64,000 nucleotides of DNA, taken from Stenotrophomonas sp. UBA2124. Lineage in GTDB: Bacteria; Pseudomonadota; Gammaproteobacteria; Xanthomonadales; Xanthomonadaceae. Positions 27,267 to 35,665 of this stretch are shown here, piece after piece (within the stretch, counting starts at the first letter, position 1; the number at the start of each line of letters is the position of its first letter). The notes under the pieces were generated by a model, which worked only from the letters and a program-made list of their open reading frames with translations, searched no databases and was not told the origin of the DNA. The DNA lies in contig DCXY01000029.1 of NCBI GenBank assembly GCA_002329155.1, forward strand, positions 71,093 through 135,092, written 5' to 3'. The position numbers and the translations under genes are program-made.

Positions 27267-28520
27267 TCAGCGTTCTCTTACGGCAGCCTGCAGGTTCACC
27301 TCGGTCTGCACATCATCTCTTACGCTCACCCCCTCGCCGGCATCAGTTGCAGCGGCGTCGGACGGAGTGCCCGTGGTCACGTCCGCCTGCAGCGGATCCA
27401 CATCCATCGGCCGGCGGAACACCAGCGACGGCAGCAGCGTGGTCAGCGCGGCGTACAACAGCAGCGCACCGAACAGCACCGGTGACACCTCGAAACGCTC
27501 GCGCATGATGGCCGCCAGCACCAGTGTGAAGATCAGCGTCGGTGACAGCGCCAGTGCCACGCGCAGGCTGGAGCGGAAGCTCTCGCCGAACATGAGCCGG
27601 CGCTGCAGCCACACCACCGCGATGCGCAGCGGCAACACCACCACGGTGATGACCAGGCCCAGGCCCAGTGCCTCGAAACTCAGCGCCTCGCGCGTGACAT
27701 GCGTGCCGGCGTTGAAGAAATAGAACGGCACGAAGAACGAGGCGAACAGGCGCAGCGCGTGCAGGTTTTCATGCGATGCCAGCGACGGCATGCGCTGCTG
27801 CAGCAGGCGCGCCACCAGGCCGGCGATGAAGGCGCCCACCAGGTAGTACACGCCCAGCGAATAGGTGATGTACGCCGCCAGCATGCCCACCATCACCAGC
27901 AGCGAGAATTCCGAACCCGGCGCATGCGGCGCCACCCAGCGTCCCAGTGCGATGAACAGCAGTGGCAGGCCGACCATCATCGCCACCAGCGCCAGGCTGG
28001 ACAGGCCCATGTGCATGGGGTCGCCCGCCTGCAGCACCACGAACAATGCCGCCAGCGCCAGCAGTTCACCGGCAATGGCCTTGCTGCTCACCCAGAATCG
28101 CTCGGCCTCATCCAGCCCCAGCTGCGAGAGCGAATCCATGATGAAGCCGGTGGAGGGCGTGAGCAGCGCCAGCGCGAGCAGCGCGGCCGCCTGCCACGGC
28201 AGGCCGGCGTAGTGCCAGGCAAGCCATGCCACACCGGCCAGCGTGGCGGTGCGGATGAGCAGGTGCGCCAGCAGCGGCCACATGCCCTTGCGCAGATCAC
28301 CCAGGTCCACCTCCAGCCCTGCAAACAGGAACAGCGAGGAGATGCCCAGCGTCGCCAGCAACGCCACCACAGGATCATGCGAGCCGTTGCCCAGCCACAG
28401 CATGGCGCCGATGCCGAACACCATGCAGGTCAGTGGCGCGGGGATGCAGAAACGCTGCAGCGCGCGCGGGATGACCAGCAGCGCGAAGATCAGCAGCAGA
28501 TAGATGAGTTCCTTGCTCAT
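27267..28520 (-). CDS. CPA2-type cation/proton antiporter (Kef-like membrane domain)
   Basis: The 417-residue protein has about 12 hydrophobic segments and monovalent cation:proton antiporter signatures: LFLFAGLEVDLGDLRK near residue 65, LLTPSTGFIMDSL near 120 and FFVPFYFFNAGTHV near 270. It lacks the TrkA-N/RCK domain of full KefB/YbaL proteins (one is at 35666-37375); the C-terminal ~45 residues are polar and unstructured. Ion specificity is unknown. Confidence 0.85.
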   Translation of the reverse strand: MSKELIYLLLIFALLVIPRALQRFCIPAPLTCMVFGIGAMLWLGNGSHDPVVALLATLGISSLFLFAGLEVDLGDLRKGMWPLLAHLLIRTATLAGVAWLAWHYAGLPWQAAALLALALLTPSTGFIMDSLSQLGLDEAERFWVSSKAIAGELLALAALFVVLQAGDPMHMGLSSLALVAMMVGLPLLFIALGRWVAPHAPGSEFSLLVMVGMLAAYITYSLGVYYLVGAFIAGLVARLLQQRMPSLASHENLHALRLFASFFVPFYFFNAGTHVTREALSFEALGLGLVITVVVLPLRIAVVWLQRRLMFGESFRSSLRVALALSPTLIFTLVLAAIMRERFEVSPVLFGALLLYAALTTLLPSLVFRRPMDVDPLQADVTTGTPSDAAATDAGEGVSVRDDVQTEVNLQAAVRER

Positions 28521-28588
28521 GGAGCGTTTTTCCTTGTGTCCGGTACACGGGAAGGCAGGTACCGGACACGCTCCGCAGGCAGCAGACC

Positions 28589-29467
28589 TCAGCGCAGGTG
28601 GGCGCCGGCAAGTTCCCCAACGCGGCGCAGGATGCCATTTCTGCCGTCATCGTCCAGTGCAGAACCCTGCAGATAGCTGGTCAGCACCCATGGCGTGCCG
28701 CCCTTGCGCGGCCACAGCACGGCGATGTCATTGGTGGTGTCCTTGCCATTGCTGCCGGTCTTGTCGCCCACCCGCCAGCCTTCCGGCAACCCGGCACGCA
28801 GGCGCGCATCACCGGTCTCGTTATCGATCAGCCAATCGGCCAGCTGCTGGCGCGAGGCCGGCGCCAGCGCATCGCCCAGCACCAACCGCTGCAGGTTGCC
28901 GGCCATGGCCACAGGGGTGGTGGTATCGCGCGGGTCGCCGAGCGCGAAGCGGTTGACCTCCGGCTCGTAGCGTGCGGTGACGGTGGTGGCATCGCCCTGC
29001 GCACGCAGGAAGGCGGTCAGCCCCGCAGGTTCGCCTACCAGCGGCAGCAGCAGATTGGCCGCCGCGTTGTCGCTGGTGATCATGGTCGCGCGGCACAGGT
29101 CGCGGGCGGTCATGTCCTTGCCGACATGGCGCTGGCTGACCGGTGAGTGGTCGATGATGCTTGCGGCCGGCACCGGCACACGCTGGTCCAGCGACAGCTG
29201 GCCCTTCTCCGCACGGTGCAGCACGGCGGCGGCGAGCAGGAACTTGAAGGTGCTGCACATCGGGAAGCGTTCATCCAGGCGGTGGCCGAAGCGCGCGCCG
29301 CTGGCGGGGTTCCACAGGCAGACGCCAAGGCGGCCCCCGCTCTGCTTCTCCAGCGCGGCGAAATCCGGGCCAGCTGCAGTGGCGGCGGCACGAGCCAGCG
29401 ACGGTGCGATCACGGCACTGGCGAGGGCGGCGCCCCCGAGCTTGAGGAATTGGCGGCGGGCAAGCAT
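28589..29467 (-). CDS. blaL2: Class A beta-lactamase L2
   Basis: The ATG at 29467 gives MLARRQFLKL, a twin-arginine export signal, in a 292-residue protein. Active-site motifs are complete: STFK at 72-75 with nucleophile Ser72, SDN at 132-134, YEPEVN with the general base Glu168, and KTG at 236-238. The fold, leader and divergent ampR identify the Stenotrophomonas L2 enzyme, a periplasmic serine beta-lactamase hydrolysing penicillins and cephalosporins. Expression is expected to be inducible through AmpR. Confidence 0.95.
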   Translation of the reverse strand: MLARRQFLKLGGAALASAVIAPSLARAAATAAGPDFAALEKQSGGRLGVCLWNPASGARFGHRLDERFPMCSTFKFLLAAAVLHRAEKGQLSLDQRVPVPAASIIDHSPVSQRHVGKDMTARDLCRATMITSDNAAANLLLPLVGEPAGLTAFLRAQGDATTVTARYEPEVNRFALGDPRDTTTPVAMAGNLQRLVLGDALAPASRQQLADWLIDNETGDARLRAGLPEGWRVGDKTGSNGKDTTNDIAVLWPRKGGTPWVLTSYLQGSALDDDGRNGILRRVGELAGAHLR

Positions 29468-29549
29468 ATGGGCACTCCGGGGCGGTTGGGTGGGCTTGAT
29501 TATTGGGAGCGCCTGCCACCCCGACCAGCGCGAAAAACCAGCGGGAGCC

Positions 29550-29578
29550 ATTAGAAAATTTTGCCCCTATCGCGCCAA
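29550..29578 (-). promoter_or_regulatory. Candidate blaL2 promoter in the blaL2–ampR spacer
   Basis: On the minus strand TTGGCG (29578-29573) and TCTAAT (29555-29550) are spaced by exactly 17 bp, about 83 bp before the blaL2 start. An AAAATTTT block overlaps the -10 region. An AmpR operator is expected near the -35 box but could not be pinpointed. Confidence 0.5.
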
Positions 29579-29636
29579 AGACAGCCAGCAAGGCGGAATA
29601 ATGGCCTAGCCCATCAATTTCCATCATGGCTACGGC

Positions 29637-30509
29637 ATGATCCGCCCCCAGCTCCCGCTCAACGCCCTGCGTGCCTTCGAGGCCGCCGCACGCCACCTGA
29701 ACTTCACCCGCGCCGCGCTGGAGCTGTGTGTCAGCCAGGCCGCGCTGAGCCACCAGATCCGCAGCCTGGAAGACCGCCTGCAGGTGAGCCTGTTCCACCG
29801 CCTGCCGCGTGGCGTTGCCCTCACCGATGAGGGCGCGGCGCTGTACCCGGTGCTCACCGAGAGTTTCGACCGCATCGCCATCGCACTGGACCGGCATACC
29901 GGCGGCGGCTTCCGCGAGGTGCTGACCGTGGGCGTGGTGGGTACTTTCGCCACCGGTTGGCTGCTGCCACGGCTGGCGGATTTCGAGGCGGCCCATCCGG
30001 ATATCGAACTGCGCGTGCAGACCCACAACAACCGCATCGACCTGGCCGGCGAAGGCCTGGATTTCGCCATCCGCTTCGGCGATGGCGATTGGCAGGGGCA
30101 GGACTGCGCGCCCATTCTCGATGCACCGTTCGCGCCCGCCTGTGCGCCTGCGGTGGCACGCCGTCTGCGCGCACTCGCCGATCTGGCGCGGGTGCCGCTG
30201 CTGCGTTCCTATCGCAATGACGAATGGCCGCGCTGGTTGCAGGCGGCAGGTGTGAGCGGGGTGGAGGCACGCGGGCCGGTGTTTGATTCGTCGCTGACAC
30301 TGGCCAGTGCGGCAGCCACAGGCAATGGCGTGGCCCTGCTGCCGCTGCGCATGTTCGAGCAGGAGCTGGCAGAAGGGCGGCTGGTGCAGCCGTTTGCGCA
30401 GAGCCTGTCGCTGGGCCAGTACTGGCTCACCCGCCTGCGCTCACGCCCGGAACGCGAGCCGATGCGACGGTTCCGGGTCTGGCTGGAAGCGGAAGGTACG
30501 AGGGTGTGA
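29637..30509 (+). CDS. ampR: LysR-family regulator of beta-lactamase AmpR
   Basis: The 290-residue protein has the N-terminal helix-turn-helix typical of AmpR (LPLNALRAFEAAARHLNFTR, VSQAALSHQIRSLE) and a periplasmic-binding-like effector domain (VGVVGTFATGWLLPRL). AmpR proteins sense muropeptides from cell-wall recycling and activate the divergent beta-lactamase gene, here blaL2, across a 169-bp spacer. Confidence 0.95.
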   Translation: MIRPQLPLNALRAFEAAARHLNFTRAALELCVSQAALSHQIRSLEDRLQVSLFHRLPRGVALTDEGAALYPVLTESFDRIAIALDRHTGGGFREVLTVGVVGTFATGWLLPRLADFEAAHPDIELRVQTHNNRIDLAGEGLDFAIRFGDGDWQGQDCAPILDAPFAPACAPAVARRLRALADLARVPLLRSYRNDEWPRWLQAAGVSGVEARGPVFDSSLTLASAAATGNGVALLPLRMFEQELAEGRLVQPFAQSLSLGQYWLTRLRSRPEREPMRRFRVWLEAEGTRV

Positions 30510-30577
30510 GGTACGGCTCGCTTCAAGTGAGGGGCGAGCGTGCGATCGGGATTGACGGTTGTCGAAGCGACAAGCCT

Positions 30578-30705
30578 ACCCCTCCCCAACCCTCCCCTTC
30601 GCTGCGCGAAAGGGAGGGGGCAAAAGCGGTGGTGCGTTGACCTGTCAGACCTCTGGGAACCACCCCCTCCCTTTCGCGCAGCGAAGGGGAGGGTTGGGGA
30701 GGGGT
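30578..30705. repeat. Large paired inverted repeat (family A, copy 2)
   Basis: ACCCCTCCCCAACCCTCCCC at 30578-30597 is matched by its complement ending at 30705, with inner arms TTCGCTGCGCGAAAGGGAGG and CCTCCCTTTCGCGCAGCGAA. It differs from the 20001 copy by A/G changes that are compensated in the other arm, so the stem is preserved. It separates convergent ampR and the ABC-F gene. Confidence 0.85.
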
Positions 30706-30740
30706 CAGCTTCTGCGCTCACCCAAGCGCAGCCACCCACC

Positions 30741-32618
30741 TCAATCCGAGAGCAGCTCCATCCACACCGCTTCAGCCTGCTCCAGCTGCTGCGCCAGCAC
30801 CTCGCGCTCGCTGCCGAGCCGGCCCATCTTCGTGGCGTCGGCATAGTTGGCAGGATCCGCCAGCTGACGGTCGATGTCCGCCAGCGCAGCGCCCAGCTGC
30901 TCCACCTTCTTTTCCGCCGCTTCCAGCTTGTGCGGATTGACCGGCTTCCTGTTCGACACAGGCTTGGCCGGCACCGGTTCGGGCGCACGCACCGGCGCTT
31001 CCACCTTCTCGGTGCGGTCGGCCTTGTTGCGTGAGCCCTGCGCGCTGGCACGGGTGCGCAGCCATGCCGCGTATTCGTCCAGATCGCCGGCAAACGGCTC
31101 GACCACGCCATCGGCCACGCGCCAGAAGGTGTCGCAGACCAGACCAATCAGGTGGCGGTCATGCGAGACCATCACGATGGCGCCTTCAAAAATGCTCAGC
31201 GCCTCGGCCAGCGCCTCGCGCATCTCCAGATCAAGGTGGTTGGTCGGTTCGTCGAGCAGCAGCACGTTCGGCTGCTGCCACGCGATCAGCGCCAACGCCA
31301 GACGTGCACGCTCACCACCGGAGAATCCATCCACCGGCTCGAACGCACGGTCACCGGGGAAATTCCACTTGCCCAGGAAATCACGGAAATTCTGGTTGAT
31401 GCCGTCCGGGTCGATATCGCGGAAGTGATCCATCGGCGTGGCACCTTCGCGCAACGACTCCACGGTGTGCTGGGCGAAGTAGCCGATCTTCATGTCCGGG
31501 TGCGCGCTGCGCTCACCGGCCAGCACCGGCAGGTCGCCCACCAGCGTCTTGACCAGCGTGGTCTTGCCCGCGCCATTCGGCCCCAGCAGGCCCACGCGCT
31601 GACCGGCTTCCAGTCCGAAGCCGACTTCCTCGAGGATCACCGCGTCATCGCCGTAACCGGCGTTCACATGGTTCAGGCGGATCAGCGAGAACGGCAGCTT
31701 GGCCGGCTCGGAGAACTCGATGCGGAACTCGCGCTCGGCGCGCACCGCCTCGGTGCCGGTCATCTTGGCCAGCCGCTTCATGCGGCTCTGCGCCTGCGTG
31801 GCCTTGCTGGCCTGCGCCTTGAAGCGGTCGATGAAGCTCTGCAGGTGCGCGCGCTCGGCCTGTTCCTTCTCGTGCGCGATCTGCTGCTGGCGCAGGTGCT
31901 CGGCGCGCTGGCGCTCGAAGTCGGTGTAGCCGCCGGTGTAGAGCTTGGCGCTGCCACCATGCAGGTGCAGGGTGTGGGTGGCCACGTTGTCGAGGAACTC
32001 GCGGTCATGCGAGATCAGCAGCAGCGTGCCCGGGTACTTGAGCAGCCACTGTTCCAGCCAATAGACGGCATCGAGGTCGAGGTGGTTGGTCGGTTCGTCG
32101 AGCAGCAGCAGGTCGCTGGGCATCATCAGCGCGCGTGCCAGGTTCAGGCGTGCGCGCCAGCCACCAGAGAACGCCGCCACCGGGCGCGCATGCGTCTCGG
32201 CCGGGAAGCCCAGACCGTGCAGCAGTTTGCCGGCGCGTGCTTCGGCGTCATAGGCGCCCAGCTCGGCCATCTTCTGGTGGGCATCGGCCACGGCTTCCCA
32301 GTCTTCGCGTGCGGTCGCAGCGGCCTCTTCGGCCAGCACGGCGGCCACCACGTCGTCGCCACCGAGCACGAAGTCGATGGCGCGGTCGGGCAGCGCCGGG
32401 GTTTCCTGTGCCACATCGGCGATGCGGATCTTGCCGGGCAGCGATACGTCGCCCTTGTCAGCTTCCAGCTCGCCACGCACGGCGGCGAACAGGCTGGATT
32501 TACCCGCGCCATTGCGGCCCACCACACCCACCCGGTAACCGGCGTGCAGGGTGAGGTCGACGTTGGACAACAGCAGGCGCTCACCCCGGCGCAGGGCGAA
32601 ATTACGAAGGGAGATCAT
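30741..32618 (-). CDS. ABC-F ATPase, YheS-like
   Basis: The ATG at 32618 gives MISLRNFALRRGERLLL, the typical YheS N-terminus. The 625-residue soluble protein has two ATPase cassettes: Walker A GRNGAGKSS and GPNGAGKTT, signature motifs FSGGWRARL and FSGGERARL, and Walker B LLLDEPTNHLD twice. Between them is the basic linker that enters the ribosomal E site in this family. A C-terminal coiled coil follows a Lys/Pro-rich stretch. There are no membrane segments. It likely acts in translation, relieving stalled ribosomes, not in transport. Confidence 0.92.
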   Translation of the reverse strand: MISLRNFALRRGERLLLSNVDLTLHAGYRVGVVGRNGAGKSSLFAAVRGELEADKGDVSLPGKIRIADVAQETPALPDRAIDFVLGGDDVVAAVLAEEAAATAREDWEAVADAHQKMAELGAYDAEARAGKLLHGLGFPAETHARPVAAFSGGWRARLNLARALMMPSDLLLLDEPTNHLDLDAVYWLEQWLLKYPGTLLLISHDREFLDNVATHTLHLHGGSAKLYTGGYTDFERQRAEHLRQQQIAHEKEQAERAHLQSFIDRFKAQASKATQAQSRMKRLAKMTGTEAVRAEREFRIEFSEPAKLPFSLIRLNHVNAGYGDDAVILEEVGFGLEAGQRVGLLGPNGAGKTTLVKTLVGDLPVLAGERSAHPDMKIGYFAQHTVESLREGATPMDHFRDIDPDGINQNFRDFLGKWNFPGDRAFEPVDGFSGGERARLALALIAWQQPNVLLLDEPTNHLDLEMREALAEALSIFEGAIVMVSHDRHLIGLVCDTFWRVADGVVEPFAGDLDEYAAWLRTRASAQGSRNKADRTEKVEAPVRAPEPVPAKPVSNRKPVNPHKLEAAEKKVEQLGAALADIDRQLADPANYADATKMGRLGSEREVLAQQLEQAEAVWMELLSD

Positions 32619-32930
32619 GTGGGGGGTCCGATATAACGAAACGGAATGTGCACCTAAGCAACATTCCTGCGACGCGATTCTAGCGTTAACGAATACTTGA
32701 CGGACTTCCCGGTCATCACGATCACGCAAACGCGCCTTCCCGGCACGCTTGCCCAGCGCGGTCAGTTCTTCTGTCATTCCGTAAAAATGCTTTCAAAAGC
32801 AACAATTTACCGATGCCAGCGGAATTTGACACCGGGTGAAAATTCCATTAATTCGTAATTGCGCACCGCACCAACTGCGAAGAGCATCACGTTTCGCCGG
32901 TGCCATTCACCCAATTGGAGCTGCAACCTG
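32619..32930. other. Divergent intergenic region, ABC-F gene and TonB receptor
   Basis: This 312-bp spacer holds two divergent promoters. Its centre (about 32780-32870) is AT-rich and contains the inverted repeat TGCTTT-CA-AAAGCA at 32788-32801. A GGAG ribosome site precedes the receptor start. No Fur-like box was recognised, and no gene is evident. Confidence 0.4.
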
Positions 32931-35321
32931 ATGAACCGCAAGTCCAGTACGCTCGCTGTCGCCGTTGCCATCGCCCTCGCCGCCCCTGCCATTCCCGCGC
33001 TGGCCCAGTCCGGCGCCAAAACCCTGGATACGGTGATCGTCACCGGCACCCGCGTGGCCGACCGCACCGTTGCCGAATCGCAGTCGCCCATCGACATCAT
33101 CACCCCCGAAGCCCTGCAGGCCACCGGTTCCACCGAGCTGGCCACCGCGCTGTCGCGCGCCCTGCCCTCGCTCAACTTTCCGCGCCCGGCCCTGACCGAC
33201 GGCACCAGCGGCGTGCGCCCGGCGCAGCTGCGCGGCCTGTCGCCGGACCAGGTGCTGGTGCTGGTCAACGGCAAGCGCCGCCACACCTCCGCCCAGCTCA
33301 ACGTCAACGGCAGCATGGGCCGTGGCTCCTCGGCGGTGGACCTGAACACCATTCCTGTCTCGGCCATCGAGCGCGTGGAAGTGCTGCGCGACGGTGCCTC
33401 GGCCCAGTACGGCTCGGATGCCATCGCCGGCGTGGTCAACATCGTGCTCAAGGGCGCCGGCCAGGGCGGCAGCCTGGCGCTGGACGTGGGCCAGTATTCG
33501 GCCGGTGACGGCAAGCAATACCAGCTCTCCGGCGACACCGGCGTGGGCTTTGCCGATGGCCGTGGCAGCCTGCATGTCGCCGGCCAGCTCAGCCACCAGG
33601 ACCGCACCAACCGTGCCGGCCCGTTCAACGCCTACGGCCTGCCCGGCCACCCGACCCCGAACACCGGCAACTATCCGGACGTGGGCCAGAAGACCTTCGT
33701 CGTCGGCGACCCGGAAACCGATACGCAGGCGGTGTCGGCCAACGCCGGCTTCGATTTCAGCGACAGCGTGCACGGCTATGCCACCGCCATCGCCAGCAAC
33801 CGCGACATCACCTCCTTCGCCTTCTACCGCTCGAAGAACCACAACGCGCTGACCGCGCAGTTCTACCCGGACGGCTTCGTGCCGGAGATCAACCAGTACC
33901 TCAAGGACCGCTCGCTGGTCGCTGGCCTGAAGGGCAGCACCGAAGGCGGCTTCAACTGGGATGTGAGCTACAACTACGGCTACAGCCGCATCGACTTCCA
34001 CACCCGCAACACGGTGAACTACGCGCTCGGTGCCACCAGCCCGACCAGCTTCTACGACGGCGCGCTGGAATACACCCAGAACATCGTCAACGGTGATTTC
34101 TCGCAGTCGCTGGACTGGGGCCTGGCCTACCCGGTCACCCTGTCCTTCGGCGGCGAATACCGCCAGGAGAAGTGGAACCAGTCACCGGGCGAGCCGAACT
34201 CCTACTTCGGCAGCGGTGCGCAGGGCTTTGGTGGGTTCACCCCGATCAACGCCGTGCACGCCGACCGCCACAACTACGCCGTCTACGCGGGGCTGGAAGC
34301 GGACTTCAACGACCGTTTCTCCGCCGGTGCCACGGTGCGCTATGAGGATTACTCCGACTTCGGCAACAAGACCTCGGGCAAGCTGTCGGCGCGCTATGCG
34401 TTCTCGGACGCGGTGGCCCTGCGCGCCACCGTCTCCAACGGCTTCCGTGCGCCGTCGCTGGCGCAGCAGAGCTACCAGGTCATCACCAGCAACTACATGA
34501 ACGGCCAGTTTGTGGAATCGGGTACCTTCCCGGCCACCACCGCCGTCGCGCGTGCGCTGGGTGCACAGCCGCTGCAGGCAGAGACCTCCACCTCCTACAG
34601 CCTGGGCCTGGTGCTGCAGCCCACCGAGCGCCTGTACGTCACCGTCGATGCGTTCCAGATCGACATCGACGACCGCATCCTGCTCTCGTCCACGCTGGCC
34701 ACCAACACCGCCACCAACGCGCTGCTGACCTCGCTGGGCATCAACAACGTCACTGCGTTCCGTTACTTCACCAATGCGGTGGACACCCGCACCCGCGGCG
34801 TGGACGTGGTGGGCAGCTACAACATCCCGCTCGCCAGCAGCGCGCTGGATCTGACCGCCAGCTACAGCTACAACGAGACCGAAGTGAAGCGCCTGGCCCC
34901 CTCGCCCGCCGTGCTGACCAGCCTGGGCCTGACCAGCCCGCTGGTGGCGCGCGATGAGATCGGCCGCCTGGAAGACACCTTCCCGCGCGACAAGGCCATC
35001 GTCGGCGGCACCTGGCGTTCGGACCACTGGACGCTGGGCCTCAACGCCACGCGCTACGGCAAGTTCACCGTGCGCCAGCTCAACGCGCTGCAGGACCAGA
35101 ACTACGACCCGCAGTGGGTGCTGGACGTATCGGCCAGCTTCAAGCCGAGCGAACAGTGGACGCTGACACTGGGCGCGGACAACGTGCTTGATTCGCACCC
35201 GGACAAGGTCAACCCCGCCTACACCGGCGTCAACGCCTGGGGCCAGATGCCGTACAGCAACTACTCGCCGGGCGGCTTCAACGGCGCGTATGTGTATGGC
35301 CGCATCGGCTACAAGTGGTGA
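32931..35321 (+). CDS. TonB-dependent outer membrane receptor
   Basis: The ATG at 32931 is chosen because it starts a clean signal peptide (STLAVAVAIALAAPAIPALA). The 796-residue protein has a TonB-box-like TLDTVIVTGTR, a plug domain (RGLSPDQVLVLVNGKRRH, IERVEVLRDGASAQYGSDA, GVVNIVLK), a 22-strand-type barrel and a C-terminal Trp. It imports a scarce substrate using TonB energy; which substrate is unknown. It is a clear paralogue of 47075-49510. A strong terminator follows. Confidence 0.92.
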   Translation: MNRKSSTLAVAVAIALAAPAIPALAQSGAKTLDTVIVTGTRVADRTVAESQSPIDIITPEALQATGSTELATALSRALPSLNFPRPALTDGTSGVRPAQLRGLSPDQVLVLVNGKRRHTSAQLNVNGSMGRGSSAVDLNTIPVSAIERVEVLRDGASAQYGSDAIAGVVNIVLKGAGQGGSLALDVGQYSAGDGKQYQLSGDTGVGFADGRGSLHVAGQLSHQDRTNRAGPFNAYGLPGHPTPNTGNYPDVGQKTFVVGDPETDTQAVSANAGFDFSDSVHGYATAIASNRDITSFAFYRSKNHNALTAQFYPDGFVPEINQYLKDRSLVAGLKGSTEGGFNWDVSYNYGYSRIDFHTRNTVNYALGATSPTSFYDGALEYTQNIVNGDFSQSLDWGLAYPVTLSFGGEYRQEKWNQSPGEPNSYFGSGAQGFGGFTPINAVHADRHNYAVYAGLEADFNDRFSAGATVRYEDYSDFGNKTSGKLSARYAFSDAVALRATVSNGFRAPSLAQQSYQVITSNYMNGQFVESGTFPATTAVARALGAQPLQAETSTSYSLGLVLQPTERLYVTVDAFQIDIDDRILLSSTLATNTATNALLTSLGINNVTAFRYFTNAVDTRTRGVDVVGSYNIPLASSALDLTASYSYNETEVKRLAPSPAVLTSLGLTSPLVARDEIGRLEDTFPRDKAIVGGTWRSDHWTLGLNATRYGKFTVRQLNALQDQNYDPQWVLDVSASFKPSEQWTLTLGADNVLDSHPDKVNPAYTGVNAWGQMPYSNYSPGGFNGAYVYGRIGYKW

Positions 35322-35344
35322 TGTGCTGTTGATCGCGTGAGTGA

Positions 35345-35375
35345 AGAAGCCCCGGGAGACCGGGGCTTCTTTTTT
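35345..35375 (+). terminator. Rho-independent terminator after the TonB receptor gene
   Basis: AGAAGCCCCGG-GAGA-CCGGGGCTTCT followed by TTTTT: an 11-bp perfect stem, tetraloop and U-tract, 24 bp after the stop codon. Confidence 0.95.
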
Positions 35376-35392
35376 GCTGAGGGCTGAGCGTT

Positions 35393-35526
35393 ACCCCTCC
35401 CCAGCCCTCCCCTGCGCCTGCGGCGCAAGGGAGGGGGTGGTGCGCCGTGATCTTCAAGGCCCCCGGTAACCCCGCTTCTGCCCCCTCCCTTGCGCCGCAG
35501 GCGCAGGGGAGGGCTGGGGAGGGGGT
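35393..35526. repeat. Large paired inverted repeat (family A, copy 3)
   Basis: The left half reads ACCCCTCCCCAGCCCTCCCC and the right half is its complement, ending in one extra G. Inner arms GCGCCTGCGGCGCAAGGG and CCCTTGCGCCGCAGGCGC again match each other but differ from other copies. The rest of the 344-bp gap before the antiporter gene contains no evident gene. Confidence 0.85.
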
Positions 35527-35665
35527 AGCTCCAGAAAACACCGCCAGAGGAACCTCCCCGACACACATATCCATCAAAATCCCTGACGATCCGCGCTGTT
35601 CCACGCATGTGCACCGGTGGCACCTATAGAATCGGTATCCCCCTACTCCACTCCTGCGAGTCTCG

